Shown: in pieces, positions 43,001 to 53,937 of the stretch | How the letters are laid out: each line of letters begins with the position of its first letter | How positions within the stretch are numbered: the first letter of the stretch is position 1 | Assembly (NCBI RefSeq): GCF_001050515.1 | Contig: NZ_CAHS01000011.1 | Span: forward strand, 1 to 64,000 | Direction: 5' to 3' | Length of the DNA stretch: 64,000 bases | DNA from: Erwinia piriflorinigrans CFBP 5888 | Lineage (GTDB): Bacteria; Pseudomonadota; Gammaproteobacteria; Enterobacterales; Enterobacteriaceae | Notes under the pieces: generated by a model | Seen by the model: only the letters and a program-made list of their open reading frames with translations | Told to the model about the DNA's origin: nothing | Databases searched by the model: none | Position numbers and translations under genes: made by a program

Positions 43001-43552
43001 ATACTGCAAACCCCGCTCAACGAAACGGGCGTCAGTCTCCACCAGCTGCCAGCCCAGGCGAGGCGGGTGGAGCTGCAATTTTATCTGCCGATCTCTCGAT
43101 TACTGACGGCAGAAGCGCTGGATCGTGTGGTACGCCAGGACCCGCTGTCCGCGACCTGCCCACCGCTCGACTTCCACCAGGTACAGGGCATGCTGAAAGG
43201 TTTTATCGATTTGGTGTTCTGCTGGCAGGGTAAATATTACCTGCTGGACTATAAATCTAACTGGCTGGGTGAGGAGAGTAGCGCCTACACCCAGCAGGCA
43301 ATGGCTCAGGCGATGCAGGCGCATCGCTATGATTTGCAGTACCAGCTCTACACGCTGGCGCTGCACCGTTATTTGCGTCACCGCCTGGCAGACTATGACT
43401 ACCAGCAGCATTTTGGTGGCGTCATTTATCTTTTCCTGCGCGGCATGGACGGTACGACGGGGGGTAACGGTATCTATTTTACCCGGCCGCAGCCGGAGTT
43501 TATCACCGCGCTTGACCAACTGTTTGCCAACCAGCCGGAGGGTAACGTATGA
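40016..43552 (+). CDS. recB: RecB, exodeoxyribonuclease V beta subunit
   Basis: 3'-5' helicase and the only nuclease of RecBCD. The Walker A ASAGTGKT is at residues 24-31; further SF1 motifs include [22 protein letters not shown] and [10 protein letters not shown]. Nuclease residues D1065, D1078 and K1080 (D-x-K in LLDYKSN) match E. coli D1067, D1080 and K1082. The length is 1178 residues (E. coli 1180). Overlaps ptrA and recD by four bases each. Confidence 0.97.
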   Translation: MSQRAAERLEPLTMPLHGERLIEASAGTGKTFTIGLLYLRLLLGLGGETAFSRPLSVEEILVVTFTEAATAELRGRIRANIHELRIACIRGESQDPMLAALMAEIADLPQAASDLLAAERQMDEAGIFTIHGFCQRMLNLNAFESGMLFEQELLEDETPLRRRATADFWRRYCYPLPLPVARVVRQLWAGPEQLLKTLSPWLGGEAPMLKSAPDSDETIEQRHEKIIARIDELKQAWLAAGNLQPLIDASGVDRRSYSSKHLPNWLEKITLWAQSETLDYEVAKDLERFGQRTLLDKTKKGEPPRHPLFDRIDAFMAEPLSLRDLVIARALQQVRFVTQQEKRLHAQLGFDDLLGRFDAALQQPGGEVLASAIRQRYPVALIDEFQDTDPQQYRIFRTLYRRQPESALLLIGDPKQAIYAFRGADIFTYMKARSEVSAHYTLETNWRSSPAMVDAVNQLFLNQKNPFLFSEIPFIHVRPAQPNDSLNFSVQGKVQPALTFWLQPGDGVGVSDYQQFVARQCAAEICRWLSAGQQGEALIGKTGKQRPVQASDITVLVRSRSEAAVMREALNALAIPSVYLSNRDSVFTTPEAREMLWLLQAVLVPEQERILRSALATSLFGVDALALDALSQDERAWDALVDEFVDYRQRWLKRGVLPMLRELMMRRQIAENLLASDGGERRLTDLLHLGELLQEASATLDSEHALVRWLAQQVEQPDGQVANQQLRLESDRHLVQIVTIHKSKGLQYPLVWLPFVANFREADNAVYHDRQTFTALLDLQQSEESIELAEQERLAEDLRLLYVALTRSVFHCSVGIAPLIKGTRKKEGNSDLHRSALGYLVQQGKPADANGLLAALQALSGDATALVTAAEADATPWQGQQEEVQMLSSRTLPRSLRDNWRVTSYSGLQQHGNASALELLPRLDVDAAGEASSEQVPLLTPHTFPRGAGPGTFLHGLFETLEFSAPLDKEWLSQQLSGQGLGEEWRPVMCDWIERILQTPLNETGVSLHQLPAQARRVELQFYLPISRLLTAEALDRVVRQDPLSATCPPLDFHQVQGMLKGFIDLVFCWQGKYYLLDYKSNWLGEESSAYTQQAMAQAMQAHRYDLQYQLYTLALHRYLRHRLADYDYQQHFGGVIYLFLRGMDGTTGGNGIYFTRPQPEFITALDQLFANQPEGNV

Positions 43553-45396
43553 CGCTGGCAGAAGCCTTACAGCTGGCACAGCACCAGCGTTTACTGCGCC
43601 CTCTGGATGTGCAGTTTGCCCGCATGGTGGCAACTGAAGAGCAGCCTGCGCTGATGCTGGCTGCGGCGTTGGTCAGTCGCGATGCCGGGGAAGGTCACGT
43701 TTGCCTGCCGCTGGCACAGCTGCGCCCTGAAAATTTTTTTGCCGGACGTCATCCGGAGCTGGCGCAGGCGCTGTGGGATGCGGCCGGAGCGCCACAGGAC
43801 TGGCAGTCTTTGCTGCTGGCGCAGACGGCGGTCAGTGACGGCCAGCAGGCCACGCCGCTGGTGGTGGACAAACAGCGTCTTTATCTGCATCGAATGTGGC
43901 AGAGCGAAGGAGAGGTTGCGCGGTTTATACAGTGCCATCATGTTCCCCAGAACCTGGAGGAAAGCCGGGTGCGTAGTACGCTGGACCGTTATTTTGGCCA
44001 GCAGCCCGATGACTGGCAAAAGATTGCTGCGGCAGTCGCGCTGACGCGCCAGGTTGCGGTGATCTCCGGCGGGCCGGGCACCGGTAAAACCACCACGGTG
44101 GCCAAGCTACTTGCCAGCCTGATTGAGCTGTCGCCCGCACCACCACGTATCGAACTGGCGGCACCCACCGGCAAGGCGGCGGCGCGACTGACGGAGTCGC
44201 TGGGTAAGACGCTACAGCAGCTACGGTTGGCGGACGATATTCTGAAAAGTTTTCCGCTGGAAGCCACCACCCTGCATCGTCTGCTGGGGGCGCTGCCGGG
44301 CAGTCAGCGCATGCGCTATCACGCCGGAAATCCGTTGCACCTCGACGTGCTGGTGGTGGATGAAGCCTCGATGGTAGACCTTCCGATGCTGGCTAACCTG
44401 ATCGCCGCATTGCCCGCTCAGGCGAGAGTGATCTTCCTCGGTGACCGCGATCAGCTGGCTTCAGTCGAGGCCGGAGCCGTGCTGGGTGATATATGCCGTT
44501 GTACGGAAGATGGCTACAGCCCGCAGCGCGCCGCAGAGCTGACGCGTTTGACCGGCTGTGATGTGGATGGGCGCGAAGATGCCAGCGCCTCTGCGGTGCG
44601 CGATACGATTTGCCTGCTGCGTAAGAGCTACCGCTTTACCTCGACATCCGGCATCGGGCAGCTGGCGCAGGCGGTTAATACGGGTGAGGTCAAAAGGGCA
44701 GAGCAGGTATTCAGCAGCGGTTTCAGCGATATCCAACGCCATGCGTTAAGCAGCAGTGATGATTATCAGCAGCTGCTTAACGACTGTGCTGCGGGTTACC
44801 GTGACTACCTGAAGTTGCTGAAGGGGGGAGCTTCGCCGGGTGACGTGCTGGCCGCGTTTGGCCGCTTTCAGCTACTGTGTGCCTTGCGCGAGGGGCCGTT
44901 TGGCGTTGCGGGGCTTAACGATCGTATCGAGCAGACGCTGCGCCAGGCGGGACTCATCCGGAAAAATATTGTCCTTAACGGCAAATGGTACGCCGGGCGT
45001 CCGGTAATGATTGCGCGTAACGACCGGGCGCTTGGGCTGTTTAACGGCGATATTGGCATAGCGATGCCGGATGAACAACAGCAGCTGAAGGTTTGGTTCC
45101 CGTTACCGGATGGCAGCATCAAGCCGGTGCAGCCCAGCCGCCTGCCGCCACATGATACGGCTTATGCTATGACGGTACACAAGTCGCAGGGATCGGAGTT
45201 TGACCATACGCTGCTGGTGTTACCGAATAAGATGATGCCGGTATTAACCCGAGAACTGGTGTATACCGCGATTACCCGTGCCAAACGGCAACTAACGCTT
45301 TATGCCGAGAACGCGGTATTTATCAGCGCGGTAAGAATGCGTACACAGCGGCGCAGTGGGCTGGTGGAGCGGCTGCATAAAGGAAGTGCTGCTTAG
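43549..45396 (+). CDS. recD: RecD, exodeoxyribonuclease V alpha subunit
   Basis: 5'-3' helicase subunit of RecBCD. The Walker A GGPGTGKT covers residues 174-181 (K180; K177 in E. coli), with [13 protein letters not shown] as Walker B and C-terminal [13 protein letters not shown]. The length is 615 residues (E. coli 608). Last gene of the recC-ptrA-recB-recD run, with overlapping ends. Confidence 0.97.
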   Translation: MTLAEALQLAQHQRLLRPLDVQFARMVATEEQPALMLAAALVSRDAGEGHVCLPLAQLRPENFFAGRHPELAQALWDAAGAPQDWQSLLLAQTAVSDGQQATPLVVDKQRLYLHRMWQSEGEVARFIQCHHVPQNLEESRVRSTLDRYFGQQPDDWQKIAAAVALTRQVAVISGGPGTGKTTTVAKLLASLIELSPAPPRIELAAPTGKAAARLTESLGKTLQQLRLADDILKSFPLEATTLHRLLGALPGSQRMRYHAGNPLHLDVLVVDEASMVDLPMLANLIAALPAQARVIFLGDRDQLASVEAGAVLGDICRCTEDGYSPQRAAELTRLTGCDVDGREDASASAVRDTICLLRKSYRFTSTSGIGQLAQAVNTGEVKRAEQVFSSGFSDIQRHALSSSDDYQQLLNDCAAGYRDYLKLLKGGASPGDVLAAFGRFQLLCALREGPFGVAGLNDRIEQTLRQAGLIRKNIVLNGKWYAGRPVMIARNDRALGLFNGDIGIAMPDEQQQLKVWFPLPDGSIKPVQPSRLPPHDTAYAMTVHKSQGSEFDHTLLVLPNKMMPVLTRELVYTAITRAKRQLTLYAENAVFISAVRMRTQRRSGLVERLHKGSAA

Positions 45397-45419
45397 CGGG
45401 ATCGGGGAGAACAGGGAGG

Positions 45420-45455
45420 AATACGGTGCCCCGCAGCAGAGCCGGGCACCGTATT
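45420..45455. terminator. Bidirectional hairpin between recD and the YagU-like gene
   Basis: AATACGGTGCCC at 45420-45431 pairs perfectly with GGGCACCGTATT at 45444-45455. It separates two convergent genes. T runs are absent on both sides. Confidence 0.6.
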
Positions 45456-45458
45456 AGA

Positions 45459-46016
45459 TTACTCAGGCTGGCTAAACCACTTACCCATTATTGGTTTTGC
45501 AAACGCAGCCAGTACTGCAATCAGACTCACTTCAATCGATACCGACCAAGCGATATGACCGAGAATTTCGCTCCATAGCTCATAGCCATTGAGGTTCCAG
45601 AGCCAGCCGATTTTGCCGTTCAGATAGGCCGGGTGACGGAAGCCCAGAGCCGGAATGAGAAAACCGTGCATGGCTATCGTGATGATTAATCCATAGGCAG
45701 CGCCGTACCACAGTCTGACTTTAGGCCAGAATGCGGATAACAGGACGTATAAAAAAGCGAAAGCAAAGCTAAACAGCCAGTGATAGAGCATCACTGCGCC
45801 GGGGATGGTGATGCCCTGATAAATGTAATCCATTGAATGGGCATTGATCCCCAGCGGGCCAAGCCACGCATCAATATGTGCTGCAGGCGGCGATATTTCA
45901 CCGGCGATGCGCGGAGGCATATTCGCTTCCGTACCGGATTTCACCAAGGAACTGATGAACCCTCCAATGAGGGTGCTCCATACAATAATTTTCAGGTTTA
46001 TTTTATTTAATGTCAT
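45459..46016 (-). CDS. YagU/DUF1440-family inner-membrane protein
   Basis: A 185-residue membrane protein with about four segments (IIVWSTLIGGFISSLVK; YHWLFSFAFAFLYVLLSAF; WYGAAYGLIITIAMHG; HIAWSVSIEVSLIAVLAAF). The pattern F-x-K-x-G-x-E-xx-x-PPR and the C-terminal ELWSEILGHIAW-WSIE-like part resemble E. coli YagU, linked to acid resistance. It is not at this place in E. coli, so it is an insertion relative to that map. Start ATG 46014-46016 has AAGGAAAC upstream. Function uncertain. Confidence 0.75.
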   Translation of the reverse strand: MTLNKINLKIIVWSTLIGGFISSLVKSGTEANMPPRIAGEISPPAAHIDAWLGPLGINAHSMDYIYQGITIPGAVMLYHWLFSFAFAFLYVLLSAFWPKVRLWYGAAYGLIITIAMHGFLIPALGFRHPAYLNGKIGWLWNLNGYELWSEILGHIAWSVSIEVSLIAVLAAFAKPIMGKWFSQPE

Positions 46017-46128
46017 AACAAAGTTTCCTTGCCATATCTGAAAAGCAGACAGATGGTACGGTTAAATACCGGTTAGCATAAACAGGCAAAAACATCGTCT
46101 GGACTTTATGCTCCCTGATGGATAGCGA

Positions 46129-47484
46129 TCAGCTCTGTCGGGTGTGAACACTGGCTTCGCGCAGGTCAACCATCAACACTTTGGAACGCCGCTGATAATT
46201 ATACATCTGCTTTTTGCTTTCCGGCAGTCTGTCAATATCTACTGGCACAAATCCGCGTTCCTGGAACCAGTGAATGCTGCGCGTCGTCAGCACGAACAGC
46301 TTTTTCAGCCCCATCTGGCGTGCCTGTAGTGCCACGCGCTCCAACAGGGCTTCTCCGCGCGACGAGCTGCGATAATCGGGATGTACCGCCACGCAGGCCA
46401 TTTCACCTATCTGCTCTTCAGGGAAGGGATAAAGAGCGGCACAGCCGATCGTCAGGTTATCGCGTTCAATGATGGTAAACTTGTCGATCTCCATCTCCAG
46501 CTGCTCACGTGAACGGCGCACCAGAATGCCCTGCTGCTCCATCGGGCGGATCAGTTCCAGAATGCCGCCGATATCATTGATGGTGGCGCGCCGGATCTGC
46601 TCGGCGCTCTCCATAACAATCTGGGTGCCAATACCATCGCGTGAAAACAGCTCCTGTAGTAGCGCACCATCCTCCTGATAGCTGATCAGGTGACTACGCC
46701 GCACGCCGCTACGGCAGGCTTTTACCGCACCGCGCAGGAAGCGAACCGTGCCGGAGTGGTAATCATCGCGTGTTTCGAGCTCTTCGATGCGCTGCTGTGC
46801 CTCATTGGGGAACAGCTCGGAGATAATACGGCCTTCACCGTCCGTCACACCCTGTTCGGAGCAGAAGCCAATCATTTTTTCGGCCTTCAGCTTAATGGCC
46901 AGCTGGGTGGCAACCTCTTCTGAGGTGAGATTAAAACTCTCTCCGGTGACCGATACCGCAACCGGTCCCATCAGCACGATGGCTCCGCTGTCCAGCTGGC
47001 GATGGATTGCCTCTTCATCAATCCGGCGAATACGGCCGCTGTGGCAATAGTCTACGCCTTCATCGACGCCCAGCGGCTGAGCGATGATAAAGTTGCCGCT
47101 GACAACATTGATATGCGCACCCTGTAGCGGGGTGTTATTCAGGCTCATTGAAAGGCGGGCGGTGATATCCAGCTGTAGGCGTCCGGCGGCCTGCTTCACC
47201 AGCTCCAGTGATAGGGTGTCCGTTACCCGGGTATGCTTATGGTAGAGCGGTTCCAGATTTTGTCCGGCAAGGCTGGCATCGATCTGTGGGCGCGCCCCGT
47301 ACACCACCACCAGGCGGATGCCCAGGCTATGCAGCAGACCAATATCATTGATGATGCTCGAGAAGTTTTCATGCCCGATGGCTTCGCCGCCCAGCATAAT
47401 GACAAACGTTTTACCACGGTGGGCATTGATATAGGGAACGGTATGGCGAAATCCCTGAACCAGCTCGGTACTACGTTCCTTCAC
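46129..47484 (-). CDS. argA: ArgA, N-acetylglutamate synthase
   Basis: First enzyme of arginine synthesis: acetyl-CoA plus glutamate gives N-acetylglutamate. The N-terminal half is an amino-acid-kinase-like domain that senses arginine ([20 protein letters not shown]). The C-terminal part is a GNAT acetyltransferase ([20 protein letters not shown]). GTG 47482-47484 is chosen, with AGAGGG seven bases upstream; ATG 47502 would add six residues that do not match. The length is 451 residues, with a short C-terminal tail beyond E. coli (443). Tandem ARG boxes lie just upstream. Confidence 0.95.
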   Translation of the reverse strand: MKERSTELVQGFRHTVPYINAHRGKTFVIMLGGEAIGHENFSSIINDIGLLHSLGIRLVVVYGARPQIDASLAGQNLEPLYHKHTRVTDTLSLELVKQAAGRLQLDITARLSMSLNNTPLQGAHINVVSGNFIIAQPLGVDEGVDYCHSGRIRRIDEEAIHRQLDSGAIVLMGPVAVSVTGESFNLTSEEVATQLAIKLKAEKMIGFCSEQGVTDGEGRIISELFPNEAQQRIEELETRDDYHSGTVRFLRGAVKACRSGVRRSHLISYQEDGALLQELFSRDGIGTQIVMESAEQIRRATINDIGGILELIRPMEQQGILVRRSREQLEMEIDKFTIIERDNLTIGCAALYPFPEEQIGEMACVAVHPDYRSSSRGEALLERVALQARQMGLKKLFVLTTRSIHWFQERGFVPVDIDRLPESKKQMYNYQRRSKVLMVDLREASVHTRQS

Positions 47485-47497
47485 GATAAACCCTCTT

Positions 47498-47532
47498 TGC
47501 ATTATTATTCGTTAAAAGTGTATTTTTATTCT
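47498..47532 (-). promoter_or_regulatory. Tandem ARG boxes (ArgR operator) of argA
   Basis: Two 14-base cores, TGCATTATTATTCG at 47498-47511 and TGTATTTTTATTCT at 47519-47532, fit the ARG box TGAAT-wwww-ATTCA with two mismatches each. Their starts are 21 bases apart, the normal spacing of two 18-base boxes with three bases between. They lie 14 to 48 bases upstream of the argA start and cover its -10 region. Confidence 0.8.
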
Positions 47533-47551
47533 TTTATTGCTACGGGTGCAA
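47523..47551 (-). promoter_or_regulatory. Predicted argA promoter
   Basis: On the minus strand TTGCAC (47546-47551) and TAAAAA (47523-47528) are 17 bases apart. The -10 is inside the distal ARG box, which would let ArgR block polymerase. Confidence 0.5.
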
Positions 47552-47713
47552 GTGTCATTTAGCGTTATTTATCACTTTCAAAGGTATTTTTTCCTTTCTG
47601 ACGTCATGCATTTATTCATTTTTCTGAGTGACACTGCCGGGGGGATTGGTTAGAGTTTTGCCAATTTTTTTTATTTGGCTTTTTATTAAACAAATCACAG
47701 CATTTGGAGTGGC

Positions 47714-48961
47714 ATGACCGATTCAACTTCGCTTAACCGCCGACGGTTGTTACAAGGGGCGGGAGCTCTGTGGCTGTTGAGCGTCAGCCGGACAGGGATG
47801 GCCGCCGGTCGGCATGTCGTGGCAGTCCGCATCTGGCCTTCATCCACCTACTCACGTCTGACCATCGAGTCCAATACGCCGCTCAAGTATAAGCAGTTTG
47901 CGCTCAGCAACCCCGACCGCGTCGTGGTGGATATCGAAAATATTCAGCTTAATCGCGTATTGAATGATGTGGGCAAACTGGTACGCGAGGACGATCCCTG
48001 GATTAAACATGTTCGCGTGGGGCAGTTTGATGCAAACACCGTGCGCCTGGTGCTGGAAATCAAACAGAACGTCACGCCGCGCATTTTTACGCTTGACCCG
48101 GTCGCCGGGATCAAAAATCGTCTGGTGCTGGATCTTTACCCGGTGCAGAAGCAGCAGCACACCGACGATCCGCTACTGGCATTACTGGAAGATTACAATC
48201 AGGGAGAGTTGGGGCGTAGTCAGCCTAAGGACGCTCCGTTGCCCGGTAAGGCGGGAAAGGATCGGCCGATAGTGATTATGCTTGACCCCGGCCACGGTGG
48301 TGAAGATTCCGGAGCCGTTGGCAAGCATAAAACCCGTGAAAAAGACGTGGTGCTGAAAATTGCCCGCCGCCTGAAATCCCTGATCGACAAGCAGCCGAAT
48401 ATGCGCGCCTATATGACACGTAATGAAGATGTGTTTATTCCATTGAAAGTGCGGGTGGCGAAAGCGCGCAAACAGCGGGCCGATCTGTTTATTTCCATTC
48501 ACGCGGATGCGTTTACCAGCCGTGCAGCGCGCGGATCGTCGGTGTTTGCGTTATCGACAAAAGGTGCCACCAGTACCGCAGCACGATTTTTAGCACAGAC
48601 CCAGAATGAGTCGGATCTGATTGGCGGCGTCAGTATGAGGGGCGATCGTTATCTCGACCATACCATGTTCGATATGTTACAGAGCCGCACGATCAATGAC
48701 AGCCTGAGATTTGGCAAGGAAGTGCTGGCGCGTATGGGCAAAATTAATCATCTGCATAAGCGCTCCGTCGATCAGGCGGGATTTGCGGTATTGAAAGCGC
48801 CTGATATTCCATCAATTCTGGTGGAAACGGCGTTTATCAGTAATCTGGAAGAAGAGCGTAAACTGCGCACAACGCGTTTTCAGCATCAGGTGGCGGATTC
48901 GATTCTGGCAGGGATTAAAGCATACTTTGCTAACGGCGCAGCGCTGGCCCCACATAAATGA
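47714..48961 (+). CDS. amiC: AmiC, N-acetylmuramoyl-L-alanine amidase
   Basis: Periplasmic zinc amidase that splits septal peptidoglycan during daughter-cell separation. The twin-arginine signal [16 protein letters not shown] directs Tat export. An AMIN domain (about 35-130) targets the septum, and an Amidase_3 domain starts at [16 protein letters not shown], with the later zinc region SIHADAF and catalytic ETAFISN. The length is 415 residues (E. coli 417). TTGGAG precedes the ATG. Divergent from argA. Confidence 0.96.
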   Translation: MTDSTSLNRRRLLQGAGALWLLSVSRTGMAAGRHVVAVRIWPSSTYSRLTIESNTPLKYKQFALSNPDRVVVDIENIQLNRVLNDVGKLVREDDPWIKHVRVGQFDANTVRLVLEIKQNVTPRIFTLDPVAGIKNRLVLDLYPVQKQQHTDDPLLALLEDYNQGELGRSQPKDAPLPGKAGKDRPIVIMLDPGHGGEDSGAVGKHKTREKDVVLKIARRLKSLIDKQPNMRAYMTRNEDVFIPLKVRVAKARKQRADLFISIHADAFTSRAARGSSVFALSTKGATSTAARFLAQTQNESDLIGGVSMRGDRYLDHTMFDMLQSRTINDSLRFGKEVLARMGKINHLHKRSVDQAGFAVLKAPDIPSILVETAFISNLEEERKLRTTRFQHQVADSILAGIKAYFANGAALAPHK

Positions 48962-49016
48962 TCGATGGGCGGAAAGGATTCTGCCTGCTGAAATGCTTTT
49001 GGTGAGTTCCAGATAC

Positions 49017-49039
49017 AAAAAAACACCCTGAAGGGTGTT
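49017..49039 (-). terminator. Rho-independent terminator of the initiator tRNA operon
   Basis: On the minus strand AACACCCT-tc-AGGGTGTT is followed by seven T (A run at 49017-49023 on +). Confidence 0.85.
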
Positions 49040-49043
49040 TTAT

Positions 49044-49120
<77 letters not shown>

Positions 49121-49196
49121 TCCGCGTGGTTTGTCGCTTCCATCACGACACTCTCTTTTTTACTGCTTCACTAAACCTGAACTGGCTTCAGTGAAT

Positions 49197-49273
<77 letters not shown>

Positions 49274-49286
49274 TCCGTGGAAGCGC

Positions 49287-49314
49287 ACTATACGCCTGAT
49301 GCGTTTTGTTGCAA
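49287..49314 (-). promoter_or_regulatory. Promoter of the initiator tRNA genes
   Basis: Minus strand: TTGCAA (49309-49314), 16-base spacer, TATAGT (49287-49292), followed by a GCGC discriminator typical of stringently controlled stable-RNA promoters. Confidence 0.75.
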
Positions 49315-49479
49315 CCCATTTTTGTCGTTAAGTGGCTAAAAGCGCGCTTAAATAGCTGATCCTTGACCATGTGCTGAAAAGTTGTGCAAATAGTTGAGGT
49401 CTTTTAGCGCAGGCACATTTTCTTATGGCGGAGCCTTTGCTATCTTCGCGCAGGGTTCCCGTATAAAGGTAAGCAAGGC

Positions 49480-50625
49480 ATGAAAGCAGGTTGGGTGAAG
49501 TATCTGGTGACCGGCACGCTGCTGGTACTGCTGGCAGGGTGTAGTTCGAAACCCACCGATCGTGGGCAACAGTATAAAGACGGAAAGTTGATTCAGCCTT
49601 TGGCGCTGGTCAATCAGCCCAACGCGAAAGGCCGCCCGGTTAACGGCAAAGATTTTGCCGACCAGGTTGCACAAATACGCTTTGCCTCGGCAGGCATGTA
49701 TTCACGTCAGTCTGCCACCTACAGCGCAATTCAGAGCTGGCTAATGGCCGGGGGGGATACCCGCCAGCTGCGCCAGTTTGGGCTGGATGCTTTCCAGATG
49801 GAAGGCACCGATAACTACGGCAACGTGCAGTTTACAGGTTACTACACGCCGGTTGTCAAAGCGCGCTACAGCCGTCAGGGAGAGTTCCAGTATCCTCTGT
49901 ATCGCAAGCCGTACAGTAAACGCAGCAAGCTGCCCAGCCGCGCAGAAATCTACGGGGGAGCACTGGGCGAAAGTTACATCGCCGGTTACAGTAATTCGCT
50001 GATGGATAACTTTATTATGGACGTACAGGGCAGCGGCTACGTTGATTTTGCCGACGGCCGCCCGTTGACGTTCTTTGGCTACGCCGGTAAAAACGGTCAT
50101 CCTTATCGCAGCATCGGTAAAGTGCTGATCGACCGTGGCGAAGTGAAGCGGGAAGATATGTCGATGCAGGCAATACGTCAGTGGGGAGAGCAGCACAGTG
50201 CGGCCGAAGTGCGCGAGCTGCTGGAACAGAATCCCTCCTTCGTGTTCTTTAAGCCGGAGGAGTTTGCCCCGGTGCGTGGTGCCAGCGCGGTGCCGCTGAT
50301 TGCCAAAGCGTCAGTCGCCGCAGATCGTGCATTGATCCCACCAGGAACCGCGCTACTGGCAGAAATTCCGCTATTGGACAATAACGGTAAATTCACCGGA
50401 AAATATGAGATGCGCATGATGGTATCTCTGGATGTCGGCGGGGCGATTAAAGGCCAGCATTTTGATATTTATCAGGGCATCGGCCCAGAGGCCGGTCACA
50501 TGGCCGGCTGGTTCAACCACTATGGTCGGGTCTGGGTGCTAAAAACGGCTCCGGGGGCCGGAATGCCTGTGTTCTCATCTGCACAAAATCGCTCATCATC
50601 GAGTTCTTTACTGCTTAACCAGTAA
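49480..50625 (+). CDS. mltA: MltA, membrane-bound lytic murein transglycosylase A
   Basis: Outer-membrane lipoprotein that cleaves glycan strands to 1,6-anhydromuramyl products. The lipobox is LLAGC (Cys21). MltA domain: VQFTGYYTPVVKARYS near residue 120, then a 3D barrel with the catalytic Asp region (HFDIYQGIGPEAGHMAG). The length is 381 residues, somewhat longer than E. coli (365) because of a Ser-rich C-terminal tail. Confidence 0.95.
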   Translation: MKAGWVKYLVTGTLLVLLAGCSSKPTDRGQQYKDGKLIQPLALVNQPNAKGRPVNGKDFADQVAQIRFASAGMYSRQSATYSAIQSWLMAGGDTRQLRQFGLDAFQMEGTDNYGNVQFTGYYTPVVKARYSRQGEFQYPLYRKPYSKRSKLPSRAEIYGGALGESYIAGYSNSLMDNFIMDVQGSGYVDFADGRPLTFFGYAGKNGHPYRSIGKVLIDRGEVKREDMSMQAIRQWGEQHSAAEVRELLEQNPSFVFFKPEEFAPVRGASAVPLIAKASVAADRALIPPGTALLAEIPLLDNNGKFTGKYEMRMMVSLDVGGAIKGQHFDIYQGIGPEAGHMAGWFNHYGRVWVLKTAPGAGMPVFSSAQNRSSSSSLLLNQ

Positions 50626-50675
50626 ACCTGTCGCGGGCCGGCATCCCCGGTCCGTTGTTTTTCGAGGAAAAGTTA

Positions 50676-51476
50676 ATGACGGTTCTTTCTGACGCCTGGC
50701 GGCAACGCTTCGGCGGCATCGCGCGTTTATATGGTCAGCCTGCGCTGCAACTGTTTGCTGATGCACATATTTGCGTCGTGGGCATTGGTGGCGTGGGGTC
50801 ATGGGCGGCGGAAGCCCTGGCGCGTAGCGGGATCGGCGCAATGACGCTGATAGATATGGATGATATCTGTGTCACCAACACCAACCGGCAGATCCATGCG
50901 CTGAAAAACAGTGTGGGTCAGGCAAAAACTGAGGTGATGGCAGCACGTATCCGTGAAATTAACCCGGAGTGCCGGGTGACCTGCATTGATGACTTTATGA
51001 CCACCGATAATACCGCTGAACTGCTCGACCAGGGATTCAGCTATGTGATCGATGCCATCGATAGCATCCGGCCCAAAGCGGCGCTGCTGGCATGGTGTCG
51101 GCGTAATAAAGTCCCGCTGATCACCACCGGCGGTGCGGGCGGTCAGATTGACCCGACGCAAATTCAGGTTGCTGACCTGGCAAAAACCATTCAGGACCCG
51201 CTGGCGGCTAAACTGCGTGAGCGGCTGAAAAGCGATTTTAACATCGTGAAGAACAGCAAAGGTAAGCTGGGGATTGACTGTGTGTTCTCAACGGAAGCGC
51301 TGATGTACCCACAGCCTGATGGATCGGTGTGTGCTTCACGCAGTACGGCCGAAGGCCCGAAGCGAATGGACTGCGCTTCAGGATTTGGCGCAGTCACGAT
51401 GGTGACAGCCACCTTTGGCTTTGTGGCTGTTGCGCATGTTTTGAAAAAGATGATGGCGAAAGCCGCCAGATCTTAA
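50676..51476 (+). CDS. tcdA: TcdA, tRNA threonylcarbamoyladenosine dehydratase (CsdL)
   Basis: E1-like enzyme that cyclises t6A37 to ct6A in tRNAs reading ANN codons. The ATP-binding [17 protein letters not shown] and [13 protein letters not shown] are those of the ThiF/MoeB fold; [13 protein letters not shown] and CASGFGA follow. ATG 50676 is chosen, with GAGGAAA upstream, giving 266 residues (E. coli 268). Convergent with csdE, with stops overlapping by four bases. CsdA-CsdE assist TcdA in E. coli. Confidence 0.96.
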   Translation: MTVLSDAWRQRFGGIARLYGQPALQLFADAHICVVGIGGVGSWAAEALARSGIGAMTLIDMDDICVTNTNRQIHALKNSVGQAKTEVMAARIREINPECRVTCIDDFMTTDNTAELLDQGFSYVIDAIDSIRPKAALLAWCRRNKVPLITTGGAGGQIDPTQIQVADLAKTIQDPLAAKLRERLKSDFNIVKNSKGKLGIDCVFSTEALMYPQPDGSVCASRSTAEGPKRMDCASGFGAVTMVTATFGFVAVAHVLKKMMAKAARS

Positions 51477-51922
51477 GCCAGGTGCTGGTTAGCCGCTTGT
51501 AAAACCGCATCGCGCAGCGCCTGTAAACCCGCACTGCGCGATGCGCTAAGCTGGTCTTTCAGGCCCAGTTGATCAAACAGGTTTAGCGGATCCACCTGGC
51601 TTAATTCCTGCGGGGTTTTACCCTCTACGGCGGTCAACAGCACCGCCAATAGTCCGCGCACAATACGCCCTTCGCTGTCGCCGTAAAAATGTAGCCTGCC
51701 ATTTTCCAGCAGCTGGTGACCCAGCCAAACCTGATTTTCACAGCCTTGCAGCGCAGTCGTCTCATTCTTCAGCTCGTCGGGGAGCGCAGGTAGCTGTTTT
51801 CCCAGCAGGATCAGCTGGCGATAGCGCTCTTCCCACTGCCTGAAAGCGGAGAATTGTGCTAACAGCGCGTCGGGAGTGATTTGCGCACCAAACGGGTGGG
51901 CGGCGAGGAGTGATAAGCGCAT
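51473..51922 (-). CDS. csdE: CsdE, sulfur acceptor of cysteine desulfurase CsdA
   Basis: SufE-family protein that takes persulfide from CsdA. The acceptor Cys is in [11 protein letters not shown] near residue 62, followed by [15 protein letters not shown]. The length is 149 residues (E. coli 147). It lies one base after csdA on the same strand and is probably cotranscribed. Confidence 0.95.
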   Translation of the reverse strand: MRLSLLAAHPFGAQITPDALLAQFSAFRQWEERYRQLILLGKQLPALPDELKNETTALQGCENQVWLGHQLLENGRLHFYGDSEGRIVRGLLAVLLTAVEGKTPQELSQVDPLNLFDQLGLKDQLSASRSAGLQALRDAVLQAANQHLA

Positions 51923-51923
51923 A

Positions 51924-53132
51924 TTAATCTGCCAGTATTGTTATTGCTGTGGTCATGGCCGCAACCAGCGCGTCCACATCATCCAGAGAATTATAAGGGG
52001 CAAACGAGGCTCTCAGGCAACCACTGACGCCCAGCGCGGTCAGCAGCGGCTGCGCGCAATGCTGACCCGCACGAATGGCAACGTTACTTTCAGCCAGCAG
52101 GGTAACAACATCACTATGGTGAACACCCGCAACATTGAATGCTAACAGGCTGGAGCCGCTGGCGCGATAGCTGACAAATCCGGGCAGGACAGCAGCAAGA
52201 CGGGTCTCTGCAAGGGCGGCGAGGTCGCTGCTCCATCGTTCTGCGGCAACCCCGTCGATGCTGTTCAGCCATCCCAGGGCTGCGCTCAGACCAATGACTC
52301 CGGCAACGTTCGGTGTACCCGCTTCAAAACACCAGGGAACCGCCTGTGGCGTGAATCCTTCGAAGTTAACCTGGGTTAACATTTTCCCGCCACCTTGCCA
52401 CGGCGACATTTCAGCCAGTCTCTCCGCTTTGCCATATAGCGCACCCGTGCCCGTCGGGCCGTAAAGTTTGTGCGCGGAAAACGCATAAAAATCAATATCC
52501 AGCGCCTGCACGTCAACAGGGCAATGAACAACGCCCTGTGCGCCGTCGATCATCACTTTGGCACCGCAGGCGTGCGCCAGGGCAACGGCTGCCGACAGGT
52601 CAGGGCAGCCGCCGGTGACGTTCGACATGTGTCCCAGCGCCAGCAGGCGCGTTCGGGCGTTCAGCAGTGAAGGCAGTTGGCTGATGTCTGGCAGGCAATC
52701 GCGGCCAATCGGCCACTTCACGACGGTTGCTCCGGTCTGTGCAGCCACCATCAGCCACGGCACGAGATTCGCATGATGTTCCGCCTCGCTCACCACAATC
52801 TCATCGCCTGGCGCCAGGCGTGGGCGCAGCCAGCTTTGCGCCACAAGATTAATCGCTTCGGTGGTGCCTTTGGTCCAGACGATGGTGCGCGCATCCGGGG
52901 CATTCAGCAACTGTGCAACCTGGCCGCGCGCACTTTCATAGCGTGCGGTCAACTGCTGCGCGGCAGCAAACTGGCTGCGGTGCACGGTGCCGGAGCTCAT
53001 GCGATAAAACTGTTCCGTTGCTTCAATCACCGCGAGGGGTTTCAGCGCCGTTGCCGCGCTGTCGAGGTAACATCCAGCATCATTCAGCGCGGGAAAATGC
53101 TGGCGAAACAGATTTGGGTTAAATGACTTCAT
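51924..53132 (-). CDS. csdA: CsdA, cysteine desulfurase
   Basis: Pyridoxal-phosphate enzyme that splits cysteine to alanine and a persulfide on its own Cys, handed to CsdE. Class V aminotransferase marks: [12 protein letters not shown], the PLP lysine in [12 protein letters not shown], and the mobile Cys in [11 protein letters not shown]. The length is 402 residues (E. coli 401). Confidence 0.96.
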   Translation of the reverse strand: MKSFNPNLFRQHFPALNDAGCYLDSAATALKPLAVIEATEQFYRMSSGTVHRSQFAAAQQLTARYESARGQVAQLLNAPDARTIVWTKGTTEAINLVAQSWLRPRLAPGDEIVVSEAEHHANLVPWLMVAAQTGATVVKWPIGRDCLPDISQLPSLLNARTRLLALGHMSNVTGGCPDLSAAVALAHACGAKVMIDGAQGVVHCPVDVQALDIDFYAFSAHKLYGPTGTGALYGKAERLAEMSPWQGGGKMLTQVNFEGFTPQAVPWCFEAGTPNVAGVIGLSAALGWLNSIDGVAAERWSSDLAALAETRLAAVLPGFVSYRASGSSLLAFNVAGVHHSDVVTLLAESNVAIRAGQHCAQPLLTALGVSGCLRASFAPYNSLDDVDALVAAMTTAITILAD

Positions 53133-53364
53133 GCTCTCGTTGTGTTCCTGTCGGGTGATGCTGTTTCGTTTCCGGAGTGGATGAGGATCAGGCTGAAATC
53201 ACTCTGCTTTCCTGGCAAAGCGCGAAAAGCGCGTTATGCTGGATTATGTCTGTTTTTAGCTATTATGCGCAAATAACAGCGCCCTACAGGTTATTTTAGC
53301 GCATGACTTATGCCGCCTGGATAGCCCGGTGCAGAAATTTACCTTTAAGTCAGGAGAGTTAAAA

Positions 53365-53589
53365 ATGAAAAAATTAGCTGCATTAATCGCTGTCGGCGCC
53401 ATGACATTTATCCTGGCCGCCTGTTCAAGCAACTATGTTATGCACACAACTGACGGTCGCACGATTGTCGCCAGCGGCAAGCCGATGGTTGATGACGAGA
53501 CGGGTATGATTAGCTATCAAGATGCCAACGGCACCAAACAGCAGATCAACCACGGTGATGTCAAAGAAATGGTCGAAATGGATCGCTAG
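53365..53589 (+). CDS. ygdI: YgdI, small YgdI/YgdR-family lipoprotein
   Basis: A 74-residue lipoprotein: signal MKKLAALIAVGAMTFIL, lipobox LAAC, then SSNYVMHTTDGRTIV and a C-terminal INHGDVKEMVEM. The start is ATG 53365 with AGGAGAG in front; 12 codons upstream in frame lack a site. Same position as E. coli ygdI, between csdA and gcvB. Paralogue of ygdR at 23895-24110. Function unknown. Confidence 0.93.
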   Translation: MKKLAALIAVGAMTFILAACSSNYVMHTTDGRTIVASGKPMVDDETGMISYQDANGTKQQINHGDVKEMVEMDR

Positions 53590-53601
53590 TCACATTCAGG
53601 C

Positions 53602-53809
53602 AAAAAAAAGCACCGCAGTTTGCGGTGCTGTAACAATCAATATGGACAGACAGGATAAATCTACAGGAAAAAAGGCAGCCAAAGCTACCAGACCTGAAAA
53701 TCGTCAGGTCAATTGCAAACACAACATCACGACCACAAGCCAAAAGCACCCCAAAATTCCGTGAGTTAACACCCAATTTCGCTGCGCTTTTCGTTCCGGC
53801 TCTGGAAGT
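53602..53809 (-). ncRNA. gcvB: GcvB small RNA
   Basis: Begins ACTTCCAGAGCCGGAACG, as E. coli GcvB apart from one base, contains the G/U-rich R1 seed (GTGATGTTGTGTTTGCAATT), the CTGTCTGTCCATA block and a final hairpin AGCACCGC/GCGGTGCT with eight T. The length is about 208 bases (E. coli about 205). GcvB represses many amino-acid and peptide transporter mRNAs. It is divergent from gcvA, whose product activates it. Confidence 0.95.
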
Positions 53810-53815
53810 GGCGCA

Positions 53816-53844
53816 ACTATAGGTATTTGCTGGCGGTTCCTCAA
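53816..53844 (-). promoter_or_regulatory. gcvB promoter
   Basis: Minus strand: TTGAGG (53839-53844), 17-base spacer, TATAGT (53816-53821), seven bases before the RNA start. Confidence 0.75.
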
Positions 53845-53853
53845 CGGACAATT

Positions 53854-53859
53854 TATAAT
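53854..53859 (+). promoter_or_regulatory. Probable gcvA -10 element
   Basis: A perfect TATAAT on the + strand, 79 bases before the gcvA start. No good -35 was found at 17 bases. It is just upstream of the divergent gcvB promoter, so one GcvA-bound region could serve both. Confidence 0.5.
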
Positions 53860-53937
53860 GTCTCGGATAAAAAAAACTAATGTCTGGCGCTGCATTGCAG
53901 GGTCATTTATGGACGCGACGAAAAGTACTCCTCTGCC

